From NCBI RefSeq assembly GCF_001039005.1, contig NZ_LDWR01000041.1, positions 62,001 through 126,000 of the forward strand: 64,000 nucleotides of DNA, read 5' to 3'. This stretch comes from Burkholderia cepacia (GTDB lineage Bacteria > Pseudomonadota > Gammaproteobacteria > Burkholderiales > Burkholderiaceae). A model generated the notes under the pieces. The model did no database searches and had not been told where the DNA came from. It saw only the letters and a list, made by a program, of their open reading frames with translations. Both the position numbers and the translations under genes were made by a program. Positions 17,500-26,527 of this stretch are shown one piece after another (position 1 is the stretch's first letter; every line of letters starts with the position of its first letter).

Positions 17500-18861
17500 A
17501 TGCGTATTGACCGGCGCCTCCTGCAGCTCGCGTTCGGCGGGCTGTTCTGGCGCACCTTCCTGCTGATCGCGCTGCTGATCTCGGTCAGTCTCGCCGCGTG
17601 GTTCCAGAGCTTTCGCGTCATCGAGCGCGAGCCGCGTGCGCAGCGCGTCGCGCTGCAGCTCGTCGCGATCGTGAAGCTCACGCGCACCGCCCTGCTCTAT
17701 TCCGATCCCGATCTGCGGCGCGCGCTGCTGCAGGATCTCGAGAGCAACGAGGGCGTGCGCGTTTACCCGCGCGAGAAAACCGACAAGTTCAAGCTGCAGC
17801 CCGACGAATCGCTGAACCGCCTGATCGAACACGACATCCGCAGCCGTCTCGGCGACGACACCGTGATCGCGCAATCGGTCAACGACATTCCCGGCGTGTG
17901 GATCAGCTTCAAGATCGACGACGACGATTACTGGGTCGCGCTCGACCGCGACCAGCTCGACAACGTCACGGGCCTGCAGTGGGCCGGCTGGGGGCTGTTC
18001 GCGCTCGCGCTGTCGCTGTTCGGCTCCGCGTTCATCACGAGCCTCGTGAACCGGCCGTTCGCGCGGCTCGCGCTCGCCGCGCGCCAGATCGGCTCGGGCC
18101 AGACACCCGAGTTGCTGCCCGAGCGCGGGATGGGTGTCGCGGCCGACACCAATCGCAGCTTCAACCAGATGGTGCGCGACCTCGAACAGCTCGAGGCCGA
18201 CCGCGCGCTGATGCTCGCGGGCATCTCGCACGACCTGCGCACGCCGCTCGCGCGGCTGCGCCTCGAAACCGAGATGAGCCCGTCCGACCAGGCGACCAAG
18301 GACGCGATGGTCGACGACATCGAACAGATGGACCGCATCATCGCGGCCTTCATCGACTACGCGCGCCCGTCGCAGCGCAGGCCCGAGCCCGTCGACCTGT
18401 CGTCGATCGCGCAGGAAGTCGCCGCACGCGTGTCGGGCGAGGACGGCGTCGAGATCCATACGCGGCTCGCGCCGCGCGCGATCATCGAAGCCGACGAGAC
18501 CGACATGCGCCGCGTGATCGGCAACCTCGTCGAGAACGCGCGCAAGTACGGCCAGAGCAAGCAGGACGGCATCTCGCGCATCACGCTCGAGACGCGCGTG
18601 TCGCACGCGCGCGTCGAGCTGTCGGTGAGCGACGAAGGCCCCGGCATCCCCGAGGATCAGCTGCCGCTCGTGATGCGGCCGTTCTACCGCGTCGACACCG
18701 CGCGCACCAAGGCGGACGGCACGGGCCTCGGGATGGCGATCGTGCTGCGGCTCGTCGGCCGCTATCGCGGCGCGCTGCGCCTGCGCAACCGCAACCCCGA
18801 AGCGGGCCTCGAAGTCACGGTCGAATTCCCCGGCGCCGGCAAGGCGCGTGCGACCGCGTGA
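17500..18861 (+). CDS. envZ: Sensor histidine kinase EnvZ
   Basis: This inner-membrane kinase has 453 residues. The two transmembrane helices lie at ~17-37 and ~162-183 and flank a ~125-residue periplasmic sensor region. A HAMP linker follows, then the H-box with phospho-His244 in AGISHDLRTPLARLRLE. The ATP-binding domain has its N-box in NLVENARKYG, G1 in DEGPGIP and G2 in GTGLGMAIVLRL. It phosphorylates and dephosphorylates OmpR in response to envelope or osmotic signals. It is co-transcribed with ompR. Confidence 0.94.
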   Translation: MRIDRRLLQLAFGGLFWRTFLLIALLISVSLAAWFQSFRVIEREPRAQRVALQLVAIVKLTRTALLYSDPDLRRALLQDLESNEGVRVYPREKTDKFKLQPDESLNRLIEHDIRSRLGDDTVIAQSVNDIPGVWISFKIDDDDYWVALDRDQLDNVTGLQWAGWGLFALALSLFGSAFITSLVNRPFARLALAARQIGSGQTPELLPERGMGVAADTNRSFNQMVRDLEQLEADRALMLAGISHDLRTPLARLRLETEMSPSDQATKDAMVDDIEQMDRIIAAFIDYARPSQRRPEPVDLSSIAQEVAARVSGEDGVEIHTRLAPRAIIEADETDMRRVIGNLVENARKYGQSKQDGISRITLETRVSHARVELSVSDEGPGIPEDQLPLVMRPFYRVDTARTKADGTGLGMAIVLRLVGRYRGALRLRNRNPEAGLEVTVEFPGAGKARATA

Positions 18862-18900
18862 CGCGCTCGCCCGCGCCCCTCGCACTTCACACTATCGATC

Positions 18901-18968
18901 CAGTTGAAAAAAACTATGAAGATCATTAGTTAAAATCTATTGAAGTGTTTTATTAATAGTGTTAGAGT
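18901..18968 (+). promoter_or_regulatory. AT-rich ahpC promoter region
   Basis: This AT-rich block stands out from its GC-rich surroundings. A plausible sigma-70 promoter is TTGAAG (18940-18945), a 17-base spacer and TAGAGT (18963-18968). Directly upstream, TTAG-N7-CTAT resembles part of an OxyR site, but a complete four-part OxyR motif is not present in register. Peroxide-responsive control by OxyR is therefore suggested only. Confidence 0.45.
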
Positions 18969-19050
18969 CTTCCCCATGCTGTCACAGCATCGTTGCAGCA
19001 CCGAGGTAGCTTGACTCAGTCTTCTTCCCAACTCATACAGGAGTATCCGC

Positions 19051-19599
19051 ATGAAAACCGTGGGCGATAAACTCGAAGCTTTCACCGTCGTAGCCGCGAA
19101 GCCGGGCTTCAATCATCACGAGGAAAACGGCCAGTCGGCGTTCGAGACCGTCACCGAAGCGTCGTTCCCGGGCAAGTGGAAGATCATCTACTTCTATCCG
19201 AAGGATTTCACGTTCGTGTGCCCGACGGAAATCGTCGAGTTCGCGAAGCTCACGAAGCAGTTCGAAGAGCGCGACGCCATCCTGCTGGGCGGCAGCTCGG
19301 ACAACGAATTCGTCAAGCTCGCATGGCGCCGTGAGCACAAGGACCTGGACAAGCTGAACCACTACGCGTTCGGCGACGTCAAGGGCGAGCTGATCGACCA
19401 GCTCGGCGTGCGCGACAAGGAAGCCGGCGTGGCCCTGCGTGCAACGTTCATCATCGATCCGGACAACACGATCCAGCACGTTTCGGTGAACAACCTGAAC
19501 GTCGGCCGTAGCCCGGCAGAAGTCCTGCGTATTCTGGACGGCCTGCAAACGGACGAACTGTGCCCGTGCAACCGTGCAGTCGGCGGCGCAACGCTGTAA
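19051..19599 (+). CDS. ahpC: Peroxiredoxin AhpC (2-Cys, AhpC-type alkyl hydroperoxide reductase)
   Basis: This 182-residue thiol peroxidase detoxifies organic peroxides, hydrogen peroxide and peroxynitrite. The peroxidatic Cys57 lies in KDFTFVCPTEIVEF. A C-terminal CPC (Cys171, Cys173) in DELCPCNRAVGGATL provides the resolving thiol. It resembles the AhpC type that is reduced by AhpD rather than by the AhpF flavoprotein, in keeping with ahpD next door. A GGAG ribosome site precedes the ATG. A terminator separates it from ahpD, so ahpC mRNA should be more abundant. Confidence 0.95.
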   Translation: MKTVGDKLEAFTVVAAKPGFNHHEENGQSAFETVTEASFPGKWKIIYFYPKDFTFVCPTEIVEFAKLTKQFEERDAILLGGSSDNEFVKLAWRREHKDLDKLNHYAFGDVKGELIDQLGVRDKEAGVALRATFIIDPDNTIQHVSVNNLNVGRSPAEVLRILDGLQTDELCPCNRAVGGATL

Positions 19600-19614
19600 G
19601 CGCATCGATGCACG

Positions 19615-19650
19615 AAGCCCGCGGCGCACGTCCTGCCTGCGGGCTTTTTT
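19615..19650 (+). terminator. Rho-independent terminator between ahpC and ahpD
   Basis: AAGCCCGC (19615-19622) pairs with GCGGGCTT (19639-19646), followed by T to 19650. It lies between two genes that act together, implying partial termination or a separate ahpD promoter. Confidence 0.75.
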
Positions 19651-19675
19651 AACGGCCAACCCATAGGAGATATCA

Positions 19676-20203
19676 ATGGAATTCATCGATTCGATTAAGG
19701 CGCGTATTCCCGACTACGCGAAGGACATTCGCCTGAACCTCGACGGCACGATCTCGCGCTCGTCGCTCGAAGGCACCGACGCGGTCGGCGTCGCGCTGGC
19801 AGCGGCGATCGCGGCGAAGAGCAGCGTGCTCGTGAAGACGATCCGCGAGGCCGGCGTGCTGTCGCCCGAAGAGACGAACGCCGTGCTGACGGCGGCCGCG
19901 CTGATGGGGATGAACAACACCTGGTATCCGTATGTCGAGATGGCCGACGACGCCGACCTGAAGACGCAGCGCGCCGAGCTGCGGATGGGCGCGTATGCGA
20001 CGCACGGTGGCGTCGACAAGCGCAAGTTCGAGATGTACGCGCTCGCCGCGTCGATCGTCGGCAAGTGCCACTTCTGCGTGAAGTCGCACTACGCGCTGCT
20101 GAAGAACGAGCAAGGGATGACCGTCACGCAACTGCGCGACGTCGGCCGCATCGCGTCGGTGATCAACGCCGCCGCGCAGGTGATCGCCGCCGAAGGCGAG
20201 TGA
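19676..20203 (+). CDS. ahpD: Alkyl hydroperoxide reductase AhpD (carboxymuconolactone decarboxylase-like fold)
   Basis: This 175-residue disulfide reductase recycles AhpC. The catalytic pair Cys131-Cys134 lies in GKCHFCVKSHY, with His138, and Glu119 upstream completes the proton-relay set described for AhpD (Glu, Cys, Cys, His). The ribosome site AGGAGA sits just ahead of the ATG. It follows ahpC by 76 bases with an intervening terminator and ends before a strong bidirectional terminator. Confidence 0.94.
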   Translation: MEFIDSIKARIPDYAKDIRLNLDGTISRSSLEGTDAVGVALAAAIAAKSSVLVKTIREAGVLSPEETNAVLTAAALMGMNNTWYPYVEMADDADLKTQRAELRMGAYATHGGVDKRKFEMYALAASIVGKCHFCVKSHYALLKNEQGMTVTQLRDVGRIASVINAAAQVIAAEGE

Positions 20204-20268
20204 ATGGCCGCATGAGCGGTTGCGCCGCGCGGCCGGCAGCCATGCCGGCGCGGCCGCCGCTGCAAACG

Positions 20269-20296
20269 AAAATGCCACGCTAAAGCGTGGCATTTT
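20269..20296. terminator. Bidirectional terminator between ahpD and ispF
   Basis: AAAATGCCACGCT (20269-20281) pairs perfectly over 13 bases with AGCGTGGCATTTT (20284-20296), with a two-base loop. T-runs on both strands serve the convergent ahpD (plus) and ispF (minus) transcripts. Confidence 0.85.
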
Positions 20297-20349
20297 TCAT
20301 TTCCGCACCACGGCGCGCGGAGCGAACCGCACACCGCGACGGCCGGGCG

Positions 20350-20835
20350 TCAGCCGCCCTGCTTCACGAGCAACGCGGCGGCCTGCGCCTCGATCCCGTC
20401 GCCGCGACCGAGATAGCCGAGCTTCTCGTTGGTCTTCGCCTTCACGTTCACGCGATCGAGCGGCAGCCCGAGATCGGCCGCGATGTTCGCTCGCATGCCG
20501 TCGATGTGCGGCGCGAGCTTCGGTGCCTGCGCGATCACGGTGCTGTCGACGTTCTGGATCGTGAAGCCGCCCGCCTTGACCCGTGCGGCGCACTCGCGCA
20601 GCAGCACGCGGCTGTCCGCGCCCTTGAACGCCGCGTCCGTGTCGGAGAAATGGCGGCCGATGTCGCCGAGTGCCGCCGCGCCGAACAGCGCGTCGGTGAC
20701 CGCGTGCAGCAGCACGTCCGCGTCCGAGTGACCGAGCAGGCCGCGCTCGTACGGAATCGTCACGCCGCCGATGATGAGGGGGCGCCCCGGGACGAGCTGG
20801 TGCACGTCGTAGCCTTGTCCGATTCTGAAATCCAT
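20350..20835 (-). CDS. ispF: 2-C-methyl-D-erythritol 2,4-cyclodiphosphate synthase IspF
   Basis: This trimeric zinc enzyme catalyses the fifth step of the non-mevalonate (MEP) isoprenoid pathway. Its 161 residues are the normal length. The metal-binding motif with Asp10 and His12 is in GQGYDVHQL. The conserved [13 protein letters not shown] and [13 protein letters not shown] follow. It lies 28 bases downstream of ispD on the same strand, the usual ispDF pair. Confidence 0.97.
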   Translation of the reverse strand: MDFRIGQGYDVHQLVPGRPLIIGGVTIPYERGLLGHSDADVLLHAVTDALFGAAALGDIGRHFSDTDAAFKGADSRVLLRECAARVKAGGFTIQNVDSTVIAQAPKLAPHIDGMRANIAADLGLPLDRVNVKAKTNEKLGYLGRGDGIEAQAAALLVKQGG

Positions 20836-20863
20836 GCGTGTTCCGATTGAGATGGGGTAAAAG

Positions 20864-21574
20864 TCAGGAAGCGGTCGCGGGGCGCGCGAGGATCGCTTCC
20901 GCGAGCGCGAAATCTTCCGGGTACGTGACCTTGAAGTTGCGCAGGCTGCCCTGCACGACGCGCGGCGTATGGCCGGCCCATTCGATCGCGCTCGCTTCGT
21001 CGGTCAGGTCGTGCCCTTCACGCTGCGCGCGCAGGATCGCCTCGCGCAGCATGCCGATGCGGAACATCTGCGGCGTCTGCGCCTGCCACAGCGCGTCGCG
21101 CGACTCGGTACGCGCGATCGCGTCGCCGCCGGCCGGCACGCGTTTGAGCGTATCGGCCACCGGCAGCGCGACGATGCCGCCGACCGGGTCGTCCTTCAGC
21201 GTCGCGACGAGCGTGCGGATCAGCTCCGGCGTGATGCCCGGGCGCGCGGCGTCGTGCACGAGCACCCAGTCGTGATCGGTCGCGCCGAATTCGCCCAGCT
21301 CGAGCAGCCCGTTCAGCACCGACGCCTGCCGCGAGCCGCCGCCGCAGCGGCGCACCGCGAAGCGCAGGCCCGCGAAGCGGCGCGCGTCGAAATGGGCATC
21401 GTCGGGTGCGAGGACGACGAGCGTCTGCGCGAATTCGCTGCACGCGTCGAACGCGGCGAGCGTGTAATGCAGGAGCGCGCGGCCGGCCAGCGTGCGATAT
21501 TGCTTCGGCACGGCCGAACCGGAACGGCTGCCCGTGCCGGCACAGGGAATCAGGGCGAAAAGTCGGGGAGTCAC
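20864..21574 (-). CDS. ispD: 2-C-methyl-D-erythritol 4-phosphate cytidylyltransferase IspD
   Basis: IspD transfers CMP to methylerythritol phosphate in the MEP pathway. The GTG start at 21574 (product begins [19 protein letters not shown]) gives 236 residues. The longer in-frame extension to 21646 adds a basic tail not expected in the family. The nucleotide-binding loop [16 protein letters not shown] and the catalytic region HDAARPGI are visible. No strong ribosome site precedes the GTG. It is divergent from mfd across about 107 bases. Confidence 0.95.
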   Translation of the reverse strand: MTPRLFALIPCAGTGSRSGSAVPKQYRTLAGRALLHYTLAAFDACSEFAQTLVVLAPDDAHFDARRFAGLRFAVRRCGGGSRQASVLNGLLELGEFGATDHDWVLVHDAARPGITPELIRTLVATLKDDPVGGIVALPVADTLKRVPAGGDAIARTESRDALWQAQTPQMFRIGMLREAILRAQREGHDLTDEASAIEWAGHTPRVVQGSLRNFKVTYPEDFALAEAILARPATAS

Positions 21575-21681
21575 GAAAGGAAAACGCCGGAAAGATGAAA
21601 TCGAGAAGCGGATTTTATAATAGGTCTTTCGTCTCGACCGGCGCACCGTGTGCGCCCGTGCACGCCACCCCTGCCGTCCCT

Positions 21682-24600
21682 ATGCCAGATAACGCTTTCA
21701 CCCCGTCCGCCTCGCCCGTTGCCCGCGTCAAGCCCGGTCAGCGTTTCGCCTTCGACGGCGCGCATGGCTCCGCCGACGCGCTCGCCATCGCCCGTTATCT
21801 CGCCGACAACCGTCCGGACGTGCCGCTCCTCGCCGTGATCTGCGCGAACGCGGTCGACGCCCAGCGGCTTTCGCAGGAAATCCCCTATTTCTCGCCCGAC
21901 GCTCGCGTGCGCCTGCTGCCGGACTGGGAAACGCTGCCGTACGACACGTTCTCGCCGCACCAGGACCTCGTGTCGGAGCGTCTCGCGACGCTGCACGACC
22001 TCGGCGAGGGCCGCTGCGACATCCTGCTGGTGCCCGCCACCACCGCGCTGTACCGGATGCCGCCCGCGTCGTTCATGGCCGCGTACACGTTCGCGTTCGC
22101 GCAGGGCGAACGGCTCGACGAGGCGAAACTGAAGGCACAGCTCACGCTGGCCGGCTACGAGCACGTGAGCCAGGTCGTGCGGCCCGGCGAATACTGCGTG
22201 CGCGGCTCGCTGATCGACCTGTATCCGATGGGTTCGCCGCTGCCGTACCGGATCGACCTGTTCGACGACCAGGTCGACTCGATCCGCGCGTTCGATCCCG
22301 ACACGCAGCGCAGCCTCTACCCGGTGCGCGACGTGCGGCTGCTGCCCGGCCGCGAGTTTCCGTTCGACGAAGCCGCGCGCACGGCCTTCCGCAGCCGCTG
22401 GCGCGAGACCTTCGAAGGCGACCCGAGCCGCGCGCCGATCTACAAGGACATCGGCAACGGCGTGCCGTCGGCCGGCATCGAGTATTACCTGCCGCTCTTC
22501 TTCGACGAGACGGCCACGCTGTTCCACTACCTGCCGCAGGACGCGCACCTCGTGTTCGCCGGCGATCTCGAAGCGTCGATCCGCCGCTTCACGGCCGACA
22601 CGAAGCAGCGCCACGCGTTCCTGTCGCACGATCGCGAGCGGCCGATCCTCGAGCCGCAGCGCCTGTTCCTGTCCGACGAGGATTTCTTCGCGTTCGCGAA
22701 GCCGTTCGCGCGCGTCGTGCTGCCCGCGCAACCGGCCGGCGGCTGGGCGACGGGGCTGCCCGAGCTCACCGTCGACCGCCATGCGGACGATCCGCTCGCG
22801 TCGCTGCGCACGTTCGTCGAATCGTCGGGCAAGCGCGTGCTGCTGACCGTCGAATCGGCCGGCCGCCGCGAAACGATCCTGCAGTTGCTCGCCGAGCATC
22901 ACCTGCGCCCCGTGTCGAACGACCACTTCGCGGGCTGGCTTACGAGCGACGAACGCTTCGCGCTCGGCGTCGCGCCGCTGTCGAGCGGTTTCTCGGTGCC
23001 GGGCGAAGGCTACGCGATCGTCACCGAAACCGAGCTGTACGGCGCGCTCGGCCGCCGCGCGGGCCGCCGCCGGCAGGAACAGGCCAGCAACGTCGACGCG
23101 ATGGTGCGCGACCTGTCGGAGCTGAAGGTCGGCGACCCAGTCGTCCACGCGCAGCACGGCATCGGCCGCTACATGGGCCTCGTGTCGATGGATCTCGGCG
23201 AAGGCGACACCGAATTCCTGCATCTCGAATACTCGGGCGAGAGCAAGCTCTACGTGCCCGTCGCGCAATTGCACGTGATCTCGCGCTACAGCGGCGCCGA
23301 TCCCGACAGCGCCCCGCTGCACGCGCTCGGCTCCGGCCAGTGGGAACGCGCGAAGCGCAAGGCCGCGCAGCAGATCCGCGATACGGCCGCCGAACTGCTG
23401 AACCTGTACGCGCGCCGCGCGGCCCGCGAAGGCCACGCGTTCGCGCTCGACCCGCGCGACTACGTGAAATTCGCGGAAAGCTTCGGCTTCGAGGAAACGC
23501 CCGACCAGGCCGCGGCGATCGCCGCCGTGATCGGCGACATGACGAGCGGCAAGCCGATGGATCGCCTCGTGTGCGGCGACGTCGGCTTCGGCAAGACCGA
23601 GGTCGCGCTGCGCGCCGCGTTCATCGCGGTGATGGGCGGCAAGCAGGTCGCGCTGCTGTCGCCCACGACGCTGCTCGCCGAGCAGCACACGCAGACCTTC
23701 GTCGACCGCTTCGCGGACTGGCCGGTGCGGATCGTCGAGCTGTCGCGCTTCAAGACCACGAAGGAAGTGAACACGGCGATCGCGCAGATCAACGAAGGCA
23801 GCGTCGACATCGTGATCGGCACGCACAAGCTGCTGTCGTCGGACGTGCAGTTCAAGCGCCTCGGCCTCGTGATCATCGACGAGGAACACCGTTTCGGCGT
23901 GCGCCAGAAGGAAGCGCTGAAAGCGCTGCGCGCGGAAGTCGACGTGCTGACGCTCACCGCGACGCCGATCCCGCGCACGCTCGGGATGGCGCTCGAAGGG
24001 TTGCGCGATTTCTCGGTGATCGCGACCGCGCCGCAGAAGCGGCTCGCGATCAAGACCTTCGTGCGCCGCGAGGAGGAAAGCGTGATCCGCGAGGCGATGC
24101 TGCGCGAGCTCAAGCGCGGCGGCCAGGTGTATTTCCTGCACAACGAGGTCGAGACGATCGAGAACCGCAAGGCGATGCTCGAGGCGCTCGTGCCCGAAGC
24201 GCGCATCGTGATCGCGCACGGCCAGATGCACGAGCGCGAGCTCGAACGCGTGATGCGCGATTTCGTCGCGCAGCGCGCGAACGTGCTGCTGTGCACGACC
24301 ATCATCGAGACCGGCATCGATGTGCCGAGCGCGAACACGATCATCATGCACCGCTCGGACAAGTTCGGCCTTGCGCAACTCCACCAGCTGCGCGGCCGCG
24401 TCGGCCGCTCACACCACCAGGCCTATGCGTACCTGCTGGTCCACGATCCGCAGGCGCTGACCAAGCAGGCGCAGCGCCGGCTCGAGGCGATCCAGCAGAT
24501 GGAGGAACTCGGTTCGGGCTTCTATCTCGCGATGCACGACCTCGAGATCCGCGGCACCGGCGAAGTGCTCGGCGACAAGCAGTCGGGCGAAATCCACGAG

Positions 24601-25152
24601 ATCGGCTTCCAGCTCTATACGGACATGCTGAACGACGCGGTGAAGGCGCTGAAGAACGGCAAGGAGCCCGACCTCACCGCGCCGCTCGCCGCGACGACGG
24701 AAATCAACCTGCATGCGCCCGCGATCCTGCCGGCCGACTACTGCGCGGACGTGCAGGAACGGCTGTCGCTGTACAAGCGCCTCGCGAACTGCGAGCACGG
24801 CGACTCGATCGACGGCATCCAGGAAGAACTGATCGACCGTTTCGGCAAGCTGCCGCCGCAGGCGCACGCGCTGGTCGAGACGCACCGGCTGCGCATCGCC
24901 GCGAAGCCGCTGGGCATCGTGAAGATCGACGCGAGCGAAGTCGCGATCGGGCTGCAGTTCGAGCCGAATCCGCCGATCGATCCGATGCGGATCATCGAGA
25001 TGGTGCAGAAGCACCGGCACATCAAGCTCGCGGGCCAGGACAAGCTGCGCATCGAAACGCGCTCGCCCGATCTCGCGATCCGCGTATCGACGATCAAGGA
25101 AACGCTGCGCGCGCTCGGCCCGAAGCAGGGAGCGGCGGCCGCGGCACGCTGA
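21682..25152 (+). CDS. mfd: Transcription-repair coupling factor Mfd
   Basis: Mfd displaces RNA polymerase stalled at DNA lesions and recruits UvrA. The ATG at 21682 (MPDNAFTPSASPVARVKPGQ) gives 1156 residues, the normal length. The order is a UvrB-like N-terminal part, an RNA-polymerase-interacting CarD-like region near residue 475 (LKVGDPVVHAQHGIGRYMG), then the RecG-like motor. The motor has Walker A GDVGFGKTE near residue 633 and the DEEH box in VIIDEEHRFGV near 732. The TRG element and C-terminal domain follow. The frame is intact throughout. Confidence 0.97.
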   Translation: MPDNAFTPSASPVARVKPGQRFAFDGAHGSADALAIARYLADNRPDVPLLAVICANAVDAQRLSQEIPYFSPDARVRLLPDWETLPYDTFSPHQDLVSERLATLHDLGEGRCDILLVPATTALYRMPPASFMAAYTFAFAQGERLDEAKLKAQLTLAGYEHVSQVVRPGEYCVRGSLIDLYPMGSPLPYRIDLFDDQVDSIRAFDPDTQRSLYPVRDVRLLPGREFPFDEAARTAFRSRWRETFEGDPSRAPIYKDIGNGVPSAGIEYYLPLFFDETATLFHYLPQDAHLVFAGDLEASIRRFTADTKQRHAFLSHDRERPILEPQRLFLSDEDFFAFAKPFARVVLPAQPAGGWATGLPELTVDRHADDPLASLRTFVESSGKRVLLTVESAGRRETILQLLAEHHLRPVSNDHFAGWLTSDERFALGVAPLSSGFSVPGEGYAIVTETELYGALGRRAGRRRQEQASNVDAMVRDLSELKVGDPVVHAQHGIGRYMGLVSMDLGEGDTEFLHLEYSGESKLYVPVAQLHVISRYSGADPDSAPLHALGSGQWERAKRKAAQQIRDTAAELLNLYARRAAREGHAFALDPRDYVKFAESFGFEETPDQAAAIAAVIGDMTSGKPMDRLVCGDVGFGKTEVALRAAFIAVMGGKQVALLSPTTLLAEQHTQTFVDRFADWPVRIVELSRFKTTKEVNTAIAQINEGSVDIVIGTHKLLSSDVQFKRLGLVIIDEEHRFGVRQKEALKALRAEVDVLTLTATPIPRTLGMALEGLRDFSVIATAPQKRLAIKTFVRREEESVIREAMLRELKRGGQVYFLHNEVETIENRKAMLEALVPEARIVIAHGQMHERELERVMRDFVAQRANVLLCTTIIETGIDVPSANTIIMHRSDKFGLAQLHQLRGRVGRSHHQAYAYLLVHDPQALTKQAQRRLEAIQQMEELGSGFYLAMHDLEIRGTGEVLGDKQSGEIHEIGFQLYTDMLNDAVKALKNGKEPDLTAPLAATTEINLHAPAILPADYCADVQERLSLYKRLANCEHGDSIDGIQEELIDRFGKLPPQAHALVETHRLRIAAKPLGIVKIDASEVAIGLQFEPNPPIDPMRIIEMVQKHRHIKLAGQDKLRIETRSPDLAIRVSTIKETLRALGPKQGAAAAAR

Positions 25153-25246
25153 CGGCCGCGTCGATGCTGCACCGCACCGCGCCCGGCGCGGGCGGCCCGG
25201 CGCGTTTTTGAGTATGATTTTCCCATTCATCAGACGGAGTTTTGCC

Positions 25247-26467
25247 ATGTCCACTCTCGACGCGACCGCGCCGTCCGCCGCACCCCAAGACGACGCATCG
25301 CTCGTTTGCCTGCCCTGGGTCAAGCAACTGGTATCGATGGACACGACGAGCCGCGTGCCGAATCTCGGTCTGATCGAAACGGTGCGCGACGCGCTCGCCG
25401 CGAACGGCATCGCATCGACGATCACGCACGATCCGCGCGAGGGCTGGGCCAACCTGTTCGCAACCGTGCCCGCGCACGACGGCTCGACGAACGGCGGCAT
25501 CGTGCTGTCGGGGCACACCGACGTCGTGCCGGTCGACGGCCAGCAATGGGACAGCAACCCGTTCGCGCCGGAGATCCGCGACGGCCGCCTGTACGGCCGC
25601 GGCACCTGCGACATGAAGGGCTTCATCGGCACGGCGCTGGCACTGTTGCCCGAGATGCAGGCGACCAAACTCGCGCAGCCGATCCATTTCGCGCTGTCCT
25701 ACGACGAGGAAATCGGCTGTGCGGGTGCGCCGCTGATGATCGCCGACCTCGTCAAGCGCGGCGTGCAACCGTCCGGCTGCATCGTCGGCGAGCCGACCAG
25801 CATGCGGCCGATCATCGCGCACAAGGGCATCAACGCGTACCGCTGCTGCGTGCGCGGCCACGCGGCGCACTCGTCGCTGACGCCTAAGGGGCTGAACGCG
25901 ATCGAGTACGCGGCGCGCCTCATCTGCCACATCCGCGACCTCGCCGACCGCTTCCGCGCCGAAGGCCCGTTCGACGAGCTGTACGACGTGCCGTTCACGA
26001 CCGCGCAGACGAGCACGATCCAGGGCGGCAACGCGATCAACACGGTGCCGGCCGAATGCCGGTTCGACTTCGAGTTCCGCAACCTGCCGACGCTCGATCC
26101 CGAGCAGATCTTCACACGCATCGAAGCGTATGCGCACGAAACGCTGCTGCCGCAGATGCGCCGCGAGCATCCGAATGCCGCGATCGAGTTCTCGAAGATC
26201 GCCGCGGCGCCCGGCCTCGACGCAACCGAACAGGCCGCGATCACGCAGCTGGTGCGCGCGCTGACGGCCGACCAGGACAAGCGCAAGGTCGCGTACGGCA
26301 CCGAGGCCGGCCTGTTCGCACGCGCGGGCATCCCGAGCGTCGTCTGCGGGCCCGGCAACATCGAGCAGGCGCACAAGCCGAACGAGTATGTCGAGCTCGC
26401 GCAGCTCGCCGGCTGCGAGCAGTTCCTGCGCAAGTTCATCCGCAGCATGTCGGTCGACGCGCACTGA
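25247..26467 (+). CDS. argE: Acetylornithine deacetylase ArgE (M20 metallopeptidase family)
   Basis: ArgE hydrolyses N-acetylornithine to ornithine in arginine synthesis. The ATG at 25247 follows GGAG with 7-base spacing and gives 406 residues. An in-frame start 39 bases earlier has no such site. Metal and catalytic signatures are LSGHTDVVPVDG, GRGTCDMKG and YDEEIGCAGAP. Close relatives include succinyl-diaminopimelate desuccinylase and other M20 amidases, so the exact substrate rests on overall resemblance. A threonine/serine dehydratase gene follows after 60 bases. Confidence 0.88.
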   Translation: MSTLDATAPSAAPQDDASLVCLPWVKQLVSMDTTSRVPNLGLIETVRDALAANGIASTITHDPREGWANLFATVPAHDGSTNGGIVLSGHTDVVPVDGQQWDSNPFAPEIRDGRLYGRGTCDMKGFIGTALALLPEMQATKLAQPIHFALSYDEEIGCAGAPLMIADLVKRGVQPSGCIVGEPTSMRPIIAHKGINAYRCCVRGHAAHSSLTPKGLNAIEYAARLICHIRDLADRFRAEGPFDELYDVPFTTAQTSTIQGGNAINTVPAECRFDFEFRNLPTLDPEQIFTRIEAYAHETLLPQMRREHPNAAIEFSKIAAAPGLDATEQAAITQLVRALTADQDKRKVAYGTEAGLFARAGIPSVVCGPGNIEQAHKPNEYVELAQLAGCEQFLRKFIRSMSVDAH

Positions 26468-26527
26468 CTGCCTCCCGCCACGCCGGCCCGCGTGTGCGGG
26501 CTGGCCCACTCCGCCACCCGCCACGCC

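Noticed and set aside
16705-18885. A 726-codon open frame antisense to ompR-envZ
   Set aside because: It mirrors two certain genes. High third-position GC creates long stop-free antisense frames, and its translation is Arg/Ala/Glu-rich with no domain.
18890-18970. A full OxyR site before ahpC
   Set aside because: CTAT and ATTAG-like elements are present, but the four ATAG/CTAT tetramers do not fall in the required 7-base register; only a partial match is reported.
21571-24384. A 937-codon open frame antisense to mfd
   Set aside because: Same cause: mfd is intact and fully recognisable on the plus strand, and the antisense product is low-complexity.
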